From an uncultured Collinsella sp. (GTDB taxonomy: Bacteria; Actinomycetota; Coriobacteriia; Coriobacteriales; Coriobacteriaceae), in contig CAAEDE010000004.1 in NCBI GenBank assembly GCA_900754525.1, positions 27,414 through 91,413 on the forward strand: a stretch of 64,000 nucleotides of DNA. The letters run 5' to 3'. The notes beneath the pieces are model-generated. The model saw only the letters and a list, made by a program, of their open reading frames with translations. It made no database searches and was not told the origin of the DNA. Below, piece after piece: positions 28,726-40,518 of the stretch. The position numbers and the translations under genes were made by a program. Position 1 is the first letter of the stretch; the number at the start of each line of letters is the position of its first letter.

Positions 28726-29691
28726 ATGGCTGACAAGAACCCTTTGACTCCGGAAGAAGTGACGGAGTTATTCTCCGAAATCGATGCATCCGGTGTCTTG
28801 GATCCCACGCTTGCCAAAAAGCGAACCGAGCGCATGCGTGAGAAGGAGGCTGCGGCCAAGCGCGGTGACAAAGCTGCGCTAGCGCAGCTGCGCAGCGAGG
28901 ACCGCGCGAGCCAGGCAAAACATATCGACCCGCTGTCCGAGGACGATCCTTCGGGCTCGCAGGTGAGCCATACCATTACGAAGACCGCGATGGCCGTGGT
29001 CATTGGTATTTTGGTGCTGATCGTGGGCATGCAGATCGGCTACGGCGTGATGCGTCGTCTGAACACCGCGAACCTCTCCGAGAGCGTTTCGGTCGATACC
29101 GTTTCGACGGCGCTGAAGGGCGGCCTTGAGTGGGGCAACGGGTTTACGCAGTTCCCGCTCGACTTTACCGTCGATGAAGCCGATGAGCGTACGGGCACGG
29201 TCGAGGTGACGGTGTTGGACACATCGTCTGCCAACGAGCTCGAGCTGCTGTCCAACGGGCAGATCCAGGCCGCGGCGCTTGCGACCAACGCGCTGCTCAA
29301 CGATAAGATCGACCGCGTGGTGTATAACGTTCACGCCTATATCGACGAGGATAGCAACATTCAGCACGATTCCTTCTTTGGCATGTTCCCCGCGCGGGGC
29401 CACCAGAGCGCCATTTTGACGTTCGTGTGGACCAAGAGCTCATCCAACGCCACGAGTATCGACTGGAAGATGCGCATCGTGAGTATGGATGACACCATCG
29501 CCGAGCGCATTCAGAAGCAGGTGAACTCGGTGTCGTCGTTGATTGAGGACCCGGTGGTTAGCCAGACCAAGATTGACGAGGAAAAGGCCGAACGTGACCT
29601 GGAGCATCGTCTGCATGGCCGCGAGATTTTCCGCGGTGGCAAGCCCGATCGCTCACCGTCCGATCTGCTGGAACAGGACAAGAAAAAGTAA
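28726..29691 (+). CDS. Single-pass membrane protein of unknown function
   Basis: A 321-residue protein I cannot assign. Residues 1-80 are charged and cytoplasmic-looking (DPTLAKKRTERMREKEAAAKRGDKAAL). One transmembrane segment follows (about 88-107, MAVVIGILVLIVGMQIGYGV). The extracytoplasmic domain (about 110-290) is mixed alpha/beta with DFTVDEADERTGTVEVTVLDTSSANE and ILTFVWTKSSSNATSIDWKMRIV. A charged C-terminal tail (HRLHGREIFRGGKPDRS) ends it. It is close behind the ABC exporter, so it may act with it. Confidence 0.75.
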   Translation: MADKNPLTPEEVTELFSEIDASGVLDPTLAKKRTERMREKEAAAKRGDKAALAQLRSEDRASQAKHIDPLSEDDPSGSQVSHTITKTAMAVVIGILVLIVGMQIGYGVMRRLNTANLSESVSVDTVSTALKGGLEWGNGFTQFPLDFTVDEADERTGTVEVTVLDTSSANELELLSNGQIQAAALATNALLNDKIDRVVYNVHAYIDEDSNIQHDSFFGMFPARGHQSAILTFVWTKSSSNATSIDWKMRIVSMDDTIAERIQKQVNSVSSLIEDPVVSQTKIDEEKAERDLEHRLHGREIFRGGKPDRSPSDLLEQDKKK

Positions 29692-29697
29692 GAGGCC

Positions 29698-29740
29698 ATC
29701 ATCCCGCGTGAGCCACAAGCCCACGCGGGATGATTTTTCT
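29698..29740 (+). terminator. Terminator before carA
   Basis: A perfect 13-bp stem ATCATCCCGCGTG / CACGCGGGATGAT is followed by TTTTTCT. Confidence 0.92.
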
Positions 29741-29860
29741 GGGACGGGGATTAAAAAATCATTATGCATAGAAAGTCATAATTATCATTTCGTAAACATT
29801 TCGATGAAATTAACGCCATGAGGCATGCTTGCGGTTACAATACCGCGAGGCCTAACTACA

Positions 29861-29899
29861 CACCTTTAAGCCGGTCCTGTGAGACCGGGAAGGAGAATT
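29861..29899 (+). promoter_or_regulatory. PyrR-binding RNA hairpin over the carA ribosome-binding site
   Basis: CCGGTC (29871-29876), loop CTGTGA, GACCGG (29883-29888) is followed directly by GAAGGAG and the carA ATG. TCCTGTGAGA with flanking TTTAA and GGGAAGG fits the PyrR-binding loop consensus of pyrimidine operons. Its overlap with the Shine-Dalgarno suggests translational repression, as proposed in mycobacteria. Seen here: hairpin and spacing. Inferred: PyrR binding. Confidence 0.75.
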
Positions 29900-31339
29900 A
29901 TGGCGAACAACCATACCGCGGGCGCTGCCGCCCGCACCTTCGCGCCCAGCGAGCTTTGCCAGCGTATGCTGGCCAAAACCAGCAAGGGCACCTGCGGTCC
30001 CTGCATCCTGTATCTTGAGGATGGGACCATTTTTTATGGACGTGCATGCGGCGCCGAGGGCACCGCGACCGGCGAAGTCTGCTTCAACACCTCGCTCGAG
30101 GGCTACTTTGAGGTCATGACCGACCCGAGTTATGCCGGCCAAATCGTAACCATGACCTATCCGCAGATCGGCAACTACGGTATCGACGAGACCGACGTCC
30201 AGTCGGCCTTCCCCGGCGACGCCGTGCGCCCCGCGAGCGCTCCGGCTATGCGCGGCATGATCGTTCGCGACATGTGCGCTACGCCTTCTAACTGGCGCTC
30301 GGCCGTCAGCGTGCCGGAGTACCTGCGCGCCCACGGCATCGTCGCTATCGAGGGTGTCGACACCCGCGCTCTGGTGCGCCATCTGCGCGACAATGGTTCC
30401 AAGATGGGCATTATCTCGACCGAGATCTTCGACGTCGACGAGCTTGCCGAGCGTCTGGCCGCAGCGCCCACGCTGGTAGGCGAGAACCTGGTCAAGACCG
30501 TAAGCTGCCCCGCGCCTCACGAGTTTGTGGCCGCCGACCTGCCTGCCACGCATGACTTTGCGCTTTCGGCTGCCGCTCCTGCCCGTCACAAAGTGGTCGC
30601 CTACGACTGCGGTGTGAAGCGCGGCATTCTGGAGGGTCTGGTCCGCGCCGGCTGCGACCTTACTGTCGTGCCGTGGGATACGCCCGCGAGCGAGGTGCTC
30701 GACATGAATCCCGACGGTGTCTTCTTGTCCAATGGCCCCGGCGACCCCGACGCCGTGGTGGAGACCTACGAGCAAGTGCAGCAGCTGATCGGCAAGGTGC
30801 CGGTCTTTGGTATTTGTCTTGGTCACCAGATGATCAGCCTGGCCTGCGGCGCCCAGATGGAAAAGCTTAAGTTCGGTCACCGCGGTGGCAACCAGCCAGT
30901 CATGAACCTGGTAAGCCGCCGCGTGGAGATCACCGCACAAAACCATGGCTTTGGCCTGCTGTTCCCCAGCTTGGGCAAGCTTGTCCCCGAGCTTTCCGGC
31001 GGCGAGACCGAGCATGCGGCCGATGGAGATCTGCGCGTCTGGGTGCGCCGCGGAATCGCGCCGGTCGTGATGAACGAGCGCTTTGGTCGCATTCGCCTGA
31101 CACATGTGAACCTCAACGACGGCACCGCCGAGGGCATCCAACTGCTCGACGCCCCGTGCTTCTCGGTCCAGTACCACCCCGAGGCCTCGCCTGGTCCCAC
31201 CGATGCCCACTATCTCTTTACCGCCTTTACGCGACTCATGGACGGCGAGGAGAACTACCTGGACATCGACACCGCGAAGGACCGCCTGGCTGGCTGGAAT
31301 TTCGCCGAGACCGCCGCGACCGAGACCGAGGAGAACTAA
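29900..31339 (+). CDS. carA: Carbamoyl phosphate synthase small subunit (glutaminase)
   Basis: Releases ammonia from glutamine and channels it to CarB for carbamoyl phosphate, feeding pyrimidine and arginine synthesis. It has 479 residues, longer than the usual 360-390 because of linker insertions (about 190-210 and near 345-375). The N-domain has [47 protein letters not shown]. The class I amidotransferase triad is present: C306 in FGICLGHQ and H/E in YHPEASPGP. The ATG at 29900 follows GAAGGAG; earlier in-frame starts would place the PyrR hairpin inside the gene. carB begins 1 bp after the stop. Confidence 0.97.
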   Translation: MANNHTAGAAARTFAPSELCQRMLAKTSKGTCGPCILYLEDGTIFYGRACGAEGTATGEVCFNTSLEGYFEVMTDPSYAGQIVTMTYPQIGNYGIDETDVQSAFPGDAVRPASAPAMRGMIVRDMCATPSNWRSAVSVPEYLRAHGIVAIEGVDTRALVRHLRDNGSKMGIISTEIFDVDELAERLAAAPTLVGENLVKTVSCPAPHEFVAADLPATHDFALSAAAPARHKVVAYDCGVKRGILEGLVRAGCDLTVVPWDTPASEVLDMNPDGVFLSNGPGDPDAVVETYEQVQQLIGKVPVFGICLGHQMISLACGAQMEKLKFGHRGGNQPVMNLVSRRVEITAQNHGFGLLFPSLGKLVPELSGGETEHAADGDLRVWVRRGIAPVVMNERFGRIRLTHVNLNDGTAEGIQLLDAPCFSVQYHPEASPGPTDAHYLFTAFTRLMDGEENYLDIDTAKDRLAGWNFAETAATETEEN

Positions 31340-31340
31340 C

Positions 31341-34655
<3,315 letters not shown>

Positions 34656-34667
34656 CGTGACCTGTCC

Positions 34668-34756
34668 GGCCGGGGCGGAGGGGGCCGAGTTTCCCCCTTC
34701 GCTCCGGCTGCAAGCAGAGTCGCTCAGTGGCAAATTCGGCCCCCTCTGCCCCGGCC
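34668..34756. repeat. 89-bp palindrome with conserved loop (element B)
   Basis: The 25-bp arms (34668-34692 with 34732-34756) match at 23 of 25 positions, and the exceptions allow G-U pairs. The 39-nt loop contains TTCGCTCCGGCTGC, AAGCAGAGTCGCTCAG. The reverse complement of the loop of element C is nearly the same, although the arms are unrelated. It starts 13 bp after carB and has no T-run. Confidence 0.9.
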
Positions 34757-34829
34757 TGCGGTGACTTGGCTGCACCGTGTGCTGCCGAAGGGGCTTTGCG
34801 CGATGACTAGGGCTGAATAAAAAGTGAGT

Positions 34830-34865
34830 GTGGGCTCTGCCGTTCGTTCGAACGGCAGAGCCCAC
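34830..34865. repeat. Perfect hairpin in carB-purE gap
   Basis: GTGGGCTCTGCCGTTCG (34830-34846) pairs with 34849-34865. An A-run lies on the left and no T-run on the right, so on the plus strand it is not a clean terminator. Confidence 0.7.
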
Positions 34866-34914
34866 ATTAATATTTCAGCCAACGTACGTCATGGCAATCC
34901 CCGGTAGGTCGCAG

Positions 34915-35002
34915 GGTGCTTCGCGGGCGGGCCAGGCTTTATCTGAACGACTTTGCGAAGCAACCGGAGTGAAGATAAAGCCTGGCCCGCCCGCGAAGCA
35001 CC
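34915..35002. repeat. 88-bp palindrome with conserved loop (element C)
   Basis: Perfect 29-bp arms (34915-34943 with 34974-35002) surround a 30-nt loop. Read on the minus strand the loop is TTCACTCCGGTTGC, TTCGCAAAGTCGTTCA, matching the loop of element B in most positions. It lies 95 bp before purE. Confidence 0.92.
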
Positions 35003-35097
35003 ACAAAGACCGCAGGGACGGGAGCAGCTATACTACTCTCAGTAGTTAAGGGTCGCGGATCCGCCGCGTCACCGCTCTCAACAGGAGGTCTTTGTTT

Positions 35098-35562
35098 ATG
35101 GCAGATCAGAAGCCGGTTGTCGGGATCATCATGGGCTCCAAGTCCGATCTGGGCGTTATGGAAGGTTGCACCGCCGAGCTCGAGGCACTGGGCGTGCCCT
35201 ATGAGCTCGTCATTGCAAGCGCGCACCGCACGCCGGCGAAGGTCCATGAGTGGGCCTCGACTGCTGCCGACCGCGGTATCAAGGTGATTATCGCTGCCGC
35301 TGGCAAGGCTGCTCACCTGGGCGGTGTCGTGGCTGCGTTTACGCCGCTGCCGGTTATCGGCGTGCCTATGAAGACGAGCGATCTGGGTGGTATGGACTCG
35401 CTGCTGTCGATGGTGCAGATGCCTTCGGGCGTGCCCGTTGCCTGTGTGGCCATCAACGGTGCCAAGAACGCTGCCATTTACGCCACGCAGATTCTGGGCG
35501 CATGCGACCCCGAGTACCGCAAGGTTATCGAGAAGATGAAGCAGGAGATGGCTGACGCCTAA
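35098..35562 (+). CDS. purE: N5-carboxyaminoimidazole ribonucleotide mutase
   Basis: A 154-residue enzyme that converts N5-CAIR to CAIR in purine synthesis. Class I features are seen: GSKSDLGVMEGC, ASAHRTPAKVHEWA, AAGKAAHLGGVVAAFTPLPVIGVPM and GMDSLLSMVQMPSGVPVA. The usual AGGAAHLPG reads AAGKAAHLGG. A class I enzyme needs PurK, which is not in this window. The ATG at 35098 follows AGGAGG; an in-frame TTG six bases upstream is less likely. A sortase gene follows after 36 bp. Confidence 0.95.
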   Translation: MADQKPVVGIIMGSKSDLGVMEGCTAELEALGVPYELVIASAHRTPAKVHEWASTAADRGIKVIIAAAGKAAHLGGVVAAFTPLPVIGVPMKTSDLGGMDSLLSMVQMPSGVPVACVAINGAKNAAIYATQILGACDPEYRKVIEKMKQEMADA

Positions 35563-35598
35563 GCGCTCTGCCAGTCCATTTGCAGCATAAGGAGAGCC

Positions 35599-36597
35599 AT
35601 GTCCGACTATCAGGGAAAGCGTTTTTCGGCTTCTCGGACTCCCGATCCAGCCAAGTCGGGAGCAGCCCGCGCGCCGCAGCAGGGTCGGACATCCTCTCCT
35701 CAGCAGCCGCGTGCGCCGCGCCCCGTGACGCCGGCGAAACATCGCCGTCAGGATACACCTGCTGCATATCGCCCTTCGTCATACAGTACGGCCAAGAAGT
35801 CATCTCGCTCTTCGGCGCATACCGCGTCATCGAGCTATACCGAGCCGCCGCGCAAAAAGCGCCGCTCCGTCATTCCCATTCTGCTCATCATCATCGGCAT
35901 CGGCCTGATCGTTGCCGCTGCCGCCATCTTTATCAACGCACAGATTGGCTACAAGCAGGCGAGCGAGTCGTATCAAAAAATCGAAAAGCAATATGTGAGC
36001 GACAAGGACGCTAGCGGCGTGCCAATTATCGACTTCAATGCACTTGCCCAGACAAATCCCGAGGTTGTGGGTTGGATTTACGCGCCCGGCACTAACATCA
36101 ACTACCCCGTGGTGCAGACCAACAACAATTCTAAGTACCTCAACACGCTGTTCGACGGCACCGCCAATGCCTCGGGAGCCATCTTCTTGGATAGCGACGA
36201 CACCGCGCCGGGCATGGTGGATCAGCAGACCACGATTTACGGTCATCATATGAACGACGGTTCGATGTTCAACGTGATTTCGGATACAACCGATCAGGCG
36301 ACGTTTGACAGCATGGAATACGTGTACTACATCACGCGCGATGCGACGTATAAGTTGCGCCCGCTGGCGACCAAGGTGGTCGATGACACGTATGCCAAGG
36401 CGCGCACACCCAACTTTGAGGGCGATGACGGACTGAAGAATTACCTGTCCGAGATGCTCGACGGCGCCTCTGCCGTGGCGAGCGATGCCACCGATCGTGC
36501 CGCTTCGGCAACCAAGGTCGTTACGCTTGTGACCTGCCGTTCGCTGTCATTTAGCAATACGCGCGCCGTCATGGTGCTCACGCCGGTCGAGGAATAA
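35599..36597 (+). CDS. Class B sortase
   Basis: A 332-residue membrane-anchored transpeptidase that attaches surface proteins to the cell wall or builds pili. A long basic, Ser/Pro/Gln-rich cytoplasmic segment (1-88) precedes one transmembrane helix (about 89-112, VIPILLIIIGIGLIVAAAAIF). The sortase fold follows: VGWIYAPGTNINYPVVQ, catalytic His in IYGHHMNDGSMF (about 216), catalytic Cys313 in TLVTCRS and Arg322 in SNTRAVMVL. The spacing fits SrtB. No LPxTG-type substrate was seen nearby, so its target is unknown. It lies between purE and a MoaE-like gene on the same strand. Confidence 0.93.
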   Translation: MSDYQGKRFSASRTPDPAKSGAARAPQQGRTSSPQQPRAPRPVTPAKHRRQDTPAAYRPSSYSTAKKSSRSSAHTASSSYTEPPRKKRRSVIPILLIIIGIGLIVAAAAIFINAQIGYKQASESYQKIEKQYVSDKDASGVPIIDFNALAQTNPEVVGWIYAPGTNINYPVVQTNNNSKYLNTLFDGTANASGAIFLDSDDTAPGMVDQQTTIYGHHMNDGSMFNVISDTTDQATFDSMEYVYYITRDATYKLRPLATKVVDDTYAKARTPNFEGDDGLKNYLSEMLDGASAVASDATDRAASATKVVTLVTCRSLSFSNTRAVMVLTPVEE

Positions 36598-36652
36598 AGT
36601 GTCCGGGAGTCCCGTCCCAAAAAGACTACCCTGGAAATCAAAAGGAGAAATG

Positions 36653-37069
36653 ATGCTTGAAAGTGGCAAATCGATGCCTTCGGTTGACGCTTGGCTGCGC
36701 GAAGCCAAGGCCGATGTTTCGGCGGCTGATTGTGGGATGTACCTGACACACAACGGCGTGGTGCGTGCGACGCCTAAGTCCGAGGTGCGTGGGGTCGAGA
36801 CGGATGGTGTGGCGCCTGGACATAAGGTGGGCGGCATGGCGTTTGGCTTCGATGCCGAAAAGGTGCAGGCCGCTATCGAGGCAACGCGCGCGATGCCGGG
36901 TATCGGCTATGTGCGCGTGTGGCTGGCGAGTGGTGAGCTCGCCGTGGGCGACGACATCATGCTCGTACTCATTGGCGGGGACATTCGCCCGCATGTGGTC
37001 GATGCACTTCAGAAGCTTGTCGGCACTATCAAGAACGAATGCGTGAGCGAGGTCGAGCGCGAGGCATAG
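36653..37069 (+). CDS. MoaE-like protein (molybdopterin synthase large-subunit fold)
   Basis: A 138-residue protein resembling MoaE: GMYLTHNGVVRATPKS matches the family start AVVTFTGKVR, and IGYVRVWLASGELAVGDDIMLVLIGGDIRPHVVDALQKLVGTIK matches the I-G-x-L-x-x-G-D-x-V core. In E. coli MoaE the active-site lysines are K119 and K126; here one lysine is conserved and the second position is not a lysine, and the usual C-terminal tail is missing. No other moa genes are near. Activity as a molybdopterin synthase is therefore doubtful. The ATG at 36653 (after AGGAG) is preferred to an ATG at 36650. Confidence 0.5.
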   Translation: MLESGKSMPSVDAWLREAKADVSAADCGMYLTHNGVVRATPKSEVRGVETDGVAPGHKVGGMAFGFDAEKVQAAIEATRAMPGIGYVRVWLASGELAVGDDIMLVLIGGDIRPHVVDALQKLVGTIKNECVSEVEREA

Positions 37070-37102
37070 GACTTTGCGATCAATTCGAGTCCGTCTATAG
37101 CA

Positions 37103-37145
37103 AAAGCTCGCTGGCAGTTCATCAGTCTGCCAGCGGGCTTTTTTG
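37103..37145 (+). terminator. Terminator after MoaE-like gene
   Basis: AAGCTCGCTGGCAG pairs with CTGCCAGCGGGCTT and is followed by a T-run at 37139-37144. Confidence 0.92.
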
Positions 37146-37175
37146 TGCGTTGGAAAATCTCGGCATTGCGCGGCG

Positions 37176-38405
37176 CTACACGCGCGTCGCATCCTTGGGG
37201 CTCATGGTCATGCTCTGGAAGCGGTTCTCCATGTAGTCGTTATCGAAATACTTGCCGTAGAACTGCGCGACGGGAATATCCGGCTCCGTGCCGTTGACGC
37301 GCTGATACCAGTAGTCGAGCGACTGCAGCGTCATGACGCCGTCGACCAGCATAATGACGGTAAAGATGACGGTAGCCGAGTAGCGACTCTTCCACGGAAT
37401 CATGTTGATGAGCTTGAGCAGCCTCGGCAGCAGCAGCTTGATCCAGATAAGGCCACCCAGGCCCCACAGGCAGGCAAAGCCCGTGCAGGTGCGTCCGCCC
37501 GTAAGGACGGCGAGCGGGTCGGGCATGCCGAACAGCTTCATGTGTGAGTAGCTCCACGAGACCACGCCAAATGAGGTCTGCATAAACCAGCCCACGAACA
37601 CCTCAAAGCTCGCGCCGAGCACAGCGCTTACCAGGAAAATGATGATGGGGTTCTTTTTATAGAAGCGGTTGAGCACCATGGTCATGAGTACGGCGCCAAA
37701 GCCATAGATGGGGCTGAAGGGACCAAACAGCATGCCGGCGCGGTCCTGGTAGACGCCTGGGTCGTCGACCGTCATGTGCCAGATGTCCTCGGCGATCAGG
37801 CCGAGCACGCAGCAGACGAGGAATACCCAGAACAGGTTGAAGTAGTTGAGCTTGATGTAGCCCTCGCCGGTTTCATCGCGGCCGAGCATGCCCACGGCGG
37901 CGGCGTCGCGGTCGAGCATCTCCTGCAGGCGGCGCTGCAGTTCGCGCTCCTGGCGAAGCGTGGGATCGACGGTGGCTGAAAGCGCGATGAGGATACCGAG
38001 CTGAATGGCGGGACGAAGCAAGAAGAGCCCGATACCCTGGAGCATCACGTCGACCAAAAGCTCGACGACGGTGAATGCAATAAGGATGTAGGACAGGCGG
38101 GCGGCATTGCGGCGCTGGTTTTTGATAAGGTCCAGGCCAAAGATGATCAGGATGACGGCACTTGCCGCAGAGAGCATGACGCCGGCGACGATGAGTCCAA
38201 CCGCGACGAGCGTGTTGTCGCCGAGCTTAGCAGCGGCGTTGCCGTTAATGAGCGCGGTGATGACCTGCCACATAAAGGCGGCGACCGACGGGAGTGTGCC
38301 CACGCCGGACAGGATGCACAGGACGGCGTACACCTTAATGATGAGGGGAATCTTCTTGACCTCCGTGGCGCTGGGGACGCTGGGGTCGAGTTCGTTTCGA
38401 TCCAT
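37176..38405 (-). CDS. CmpB-like putative ABC transporter permease
   Basis: A 409-residue membrane protein. The N-half has about four hydrophobic segments. The C-half (about 210-360) matches the ABC_trans_CmpB pattern of Gram-positive bacteria: LFWVFLVCCVLGLIAEDIWHM, then MLFGPFSPIYGFGAVLMTMVLNRF and VSAVLGASFEVFVGWFMQTSFGVVSWSYSH. The function of this family is not established, and no ATPase adjoins it, so a transport role is only the family name. It is a single minus-strand gene between two plus-strand units. Confidence 0.75.
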   Translation of the reverse strand: MDRNELDPSVPSATEVKKIPLIIKVYAVLCILSGVGTLPSVAAFMWQVITALINGNAAAKLGDNTLVAVGLIVAGVMLSAASAVILIIFGLDLIKNQRRNAARLSYILIAFTVVELLVDVMLQGIGLFLLRPAIQLGILIALSATVDPTLRQERELQRRLQEMLDRDAAAVGMLGRDETGEGYIKLNYFNLFWVFLVCCVLGLIAEDIWHMTVDDPGVYQDRAGMLFGPFSPIYGFGAVLMTMVLNRFYKKNPIIIFLVSAVLGASFEVFVGWFMQTSFGVVSWSYSHMKLFGMPDPLAVLTGGRTCTGFACLWGLGGLIWIKLLLPRLLKLINMIPWKSRYSATVIFTVIMLVDGVMTLQSLDYWYQRVNGTEPDIPVAQFYGKYFDNDYMENRFQSMTMSPKDATRV

Positions 38406-38643
38406 ACAGAACCTTTCTCGCTTTGTCCTAGGTTACTAGGATACGCCGCCGACCTGCCAAAAGACAGGACGAACGTCCCAATTGCAACTTTGTAATCCCC
38501 AACGGTGAACGCGGCGGCCATATGGGGGCGCGGGCGCTTGCACTGGGCAGACCAATAAAATGTTTGGCCGCAAAACGGATTATTAGCTCGGTGGGCTTTT
38601 AAAAAGCGCTGCTCATGCGCTGGGGAGCGCGTCGCGCCGTGCG

Positions 38644-38649
38644 TATAAT
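38644..38649 (+). promoter_or_regulatory. Probable purF -10 element
   Basis: A perfect TATAAT lies 41 bp before the purF start, preceded by GTGCG. No clear -35 is visible. The region 38406-38643 shows no gene. Confidence 0.5.
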
Positions 38650-38690
38650 AAGGCGGGTAACGCCAAAATACGAGGCTCTGAGGGGATGCC

Positions 38691-40361
38691 ATGTCTCAAG
38701 AAACCATCCGCGCGGCCGAGCGTGCCGCGGGACAGGTGAACGCCATGTCGACGTATGATCCGGACTCCGACCAACTGCATGAGGAATGCGGCGTTTTTGG
38801 TGTCTGGGCGCCCGATCGCGACGTGGCTCGACTGACGTACTTTGGCCTGCGTGCACTGCAGCACCGTGGCCAAGAATCGGCGGGAATCGCTGTTGGTGAC
38901 GGCGGTACGGTTATGGTCCGCAAGGATCTGGGCCTGCTCGACCGCGTGTTCTCCAATGCCGACTTGTCGACGCTCTCCGGTCAGCTGGCCGTGGGTCATG
39001 TGCGCTACGGCACCGCCGGCGCCAAGAGCTGGGAAGCCTCTCAGCCGCACCTCTCTACCATCAATAGCGTCATTATCGCGCTCGCGCACAACGGCACCCT
39101 CGTCAACACCGACGAGCTGCGCCGCCAGCTGATCGAGCTGGGCGTGCCGTTCCTCTCCAACTCGGATTCCGAGGTCGCGACCAAACTCATCGGCTACTTT
39201 ACTCAGCGTACTGGCCATCTGCGCGAGGGCATTCGCAAGACCATGGAGCTCGTGCGCGGCGGCTACGCCATGACGCTCATCAACGAGCAGGCGCTCTACG
39301 CATTCCGCGATCCGCACGGCATTCGCCCGCTCGTGCTGGGCAAGCTGGTGGACGAGGGCCTGGACCAGGCCGATGCCGCATCCGTTTCACAGCTGCCGTC
39401 GCAGGACGGCGCCGCGACGGTCGACGCCACCACCCATGTCACCCGCGCCGGCGGCTGGGTCGTCGCCTCCGAAACTTGTGCGCTCGACATTGTGGGCGCC
39501 GAGTACGTCCGCGACGTCCGTCCCGGTGAGATTTTGCGCATCAGCGCCGAGGGCCTTGTGTCCGAGCAGGGCGTGCCTGCCGCCGAAGAGCCTGCTAACT
39601 GCATCTTTGAGCAGGTCTACTTCGCTCGCCCCGATTCCATCATGAACGGCAAGAGCGTCTACGCCTGCCGCTACGACATGGGTCGTCAGCTGGCGCACGA
39701 GGAACCCGTCGAGGCCGACCTGGTCATCGGCGTGCCCGACTCCGGCCTGCCGCCCGCGGAGGGGTATTCGCACGAGAGCGGTATTCCCTTTGGCGAAGGC
39801 CTTATCAAGAACCGCTACGTGGGCCGTACGTTTATCGAGCCTACGCAAGAGCTGCGTGCCATGGGCGTGCGTATGAAGCTCAACCCGCTGCGCGACAACA
39901 TCGAGGGCAAGCGCCTGGTCGTCATTGATGACTCCATCGTCCGCGGCACCACCATGGTGCAGCTCGTCAAGATGCTGCGCAACGCCGGCGCCAAGGAGAT
40001 TCACATTCGCATCAACTCGCCCGAGGTCATCTGGCCGTGCTTCTACGGTATCGATACCGACGTGCAGTCGCAGCTTATCAGCGCCAACAAGACGGTCGAC
40101 GAGATTTGCGAGTATATCGGCGCCGATTCGCTGGCTTTCCTTTCGGTCGAGGGCCTGCTGAAGGTCATGCCCAAGGGCGGTTACTGCGATGCGTGCTTTA
40201 CCGGACGCTACCCCGTGGCGATTCCCGAGAGCTTTGGCCGCGACAAGTTCATGGAGGGCTTTAAGCCCCGCAACCTGGACAAGCCGCTGCACTTTGACGA
40301 CGACGCCGTGGTCGAGAAATACGACGACCGCAGCTGGGAAGAGGAGCACGGCGAGGCCTAA
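38691..40361 (+). CDS. purF: Amidophosphoribosyltransferase
   Basis: Commits PRPP and glutamine to purine synthesis. It has 556 residues. The catalytic cysteine of the Ntn glutaminase domain is in EECGVFGVW; the 27 residues before it form a propeptide that must be removed. The PRTase loop is VVIDDSIVRGTT. Cysteines in WPCFYGID and GGYCDACFTGRYPV fit the Fe-S-containing B. subtilis-type enzyme. An insertion around residues 230-250 is present. GAGGGG precedes the ATG. purM and purN follow downstream. Confidence 0.97.
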   Translation: MSQETIRAAERAAGQVNAMSTYDPDSDQLHEECGVFGVWAPDRDVARLTYFGLRALQHRGQESAGIAVGDGGTVMVRKDLGLLDRVFSNADLSTLSGQLAVGHVRYGTAGAKSWEASQPHLSTINSVIIALAHNGTLVNTDELRRQLIELGVPFLSNSDSEVATKLIGYFTQRTGHLREGIRKTMELVRGGYAMTLINEQALYAFRDPHGIRPLVLGKLVDEGLDQADAASVSQLPSQDGAATVDATTHVTRAGGWVVASETCALDIVGAEYVRDVRPGEILRISAEGLVSEQGVPAAEEPANCIFEQVYFARPDSIMNGKSVYACRYDMGRQLAHEEPVEADLVIGVPDSGLPPAEGYSHESGIPFGEGLIKNRYVGRTFIEPTQELRAMGVRMKLNPLRDNIEGKRLVVIDDSIVRGTTMVQLVKMLRNAGAKEIHIRINSPEVIWPCFYGIDTDVQSQLISANKTVDEICEYIGADSLAFLSVEGLLKVMPKGGYCDACFTGRYPVAIPESFGRDKFMEGFKPRNLDKPLHFDDDAVVEKYDDRSWEEEHGEA

Positions 40362-40377
40362 AATCTGCCATTTAGGG

Positions 40378-40417
40378 ACAGGTTTATTTTGGTAGGTTTT
40401 ACCTGCTGTTTTGTTGA
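40378..40417. repeat. GGGAC-family repeat copy
   Basis: GGGACAGGTTTATTTTGG, TAGGTTTTACCTGC is nearly identical to the reverse complement of 51478-51516 and similar to 51331-51366. It lies between purF and purM. Confidence 0.75.
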
Positions 40418-40518
40418 TATGACGGCGCGTGCTGTTATGGCGCGCGCCGAAATGAACGCAACTATGAGCACCGTTTGGCGCCCGCGCGGCGCCACGGTAG
40501 TGGGAGAGGAAGGCTCAG

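Noticed and set aside
31203..31340. Upstream extension of carB
   Set aside because: It overlaps the conserved end of carA and precedes the family start [16 protein letters not shown] at 31341.
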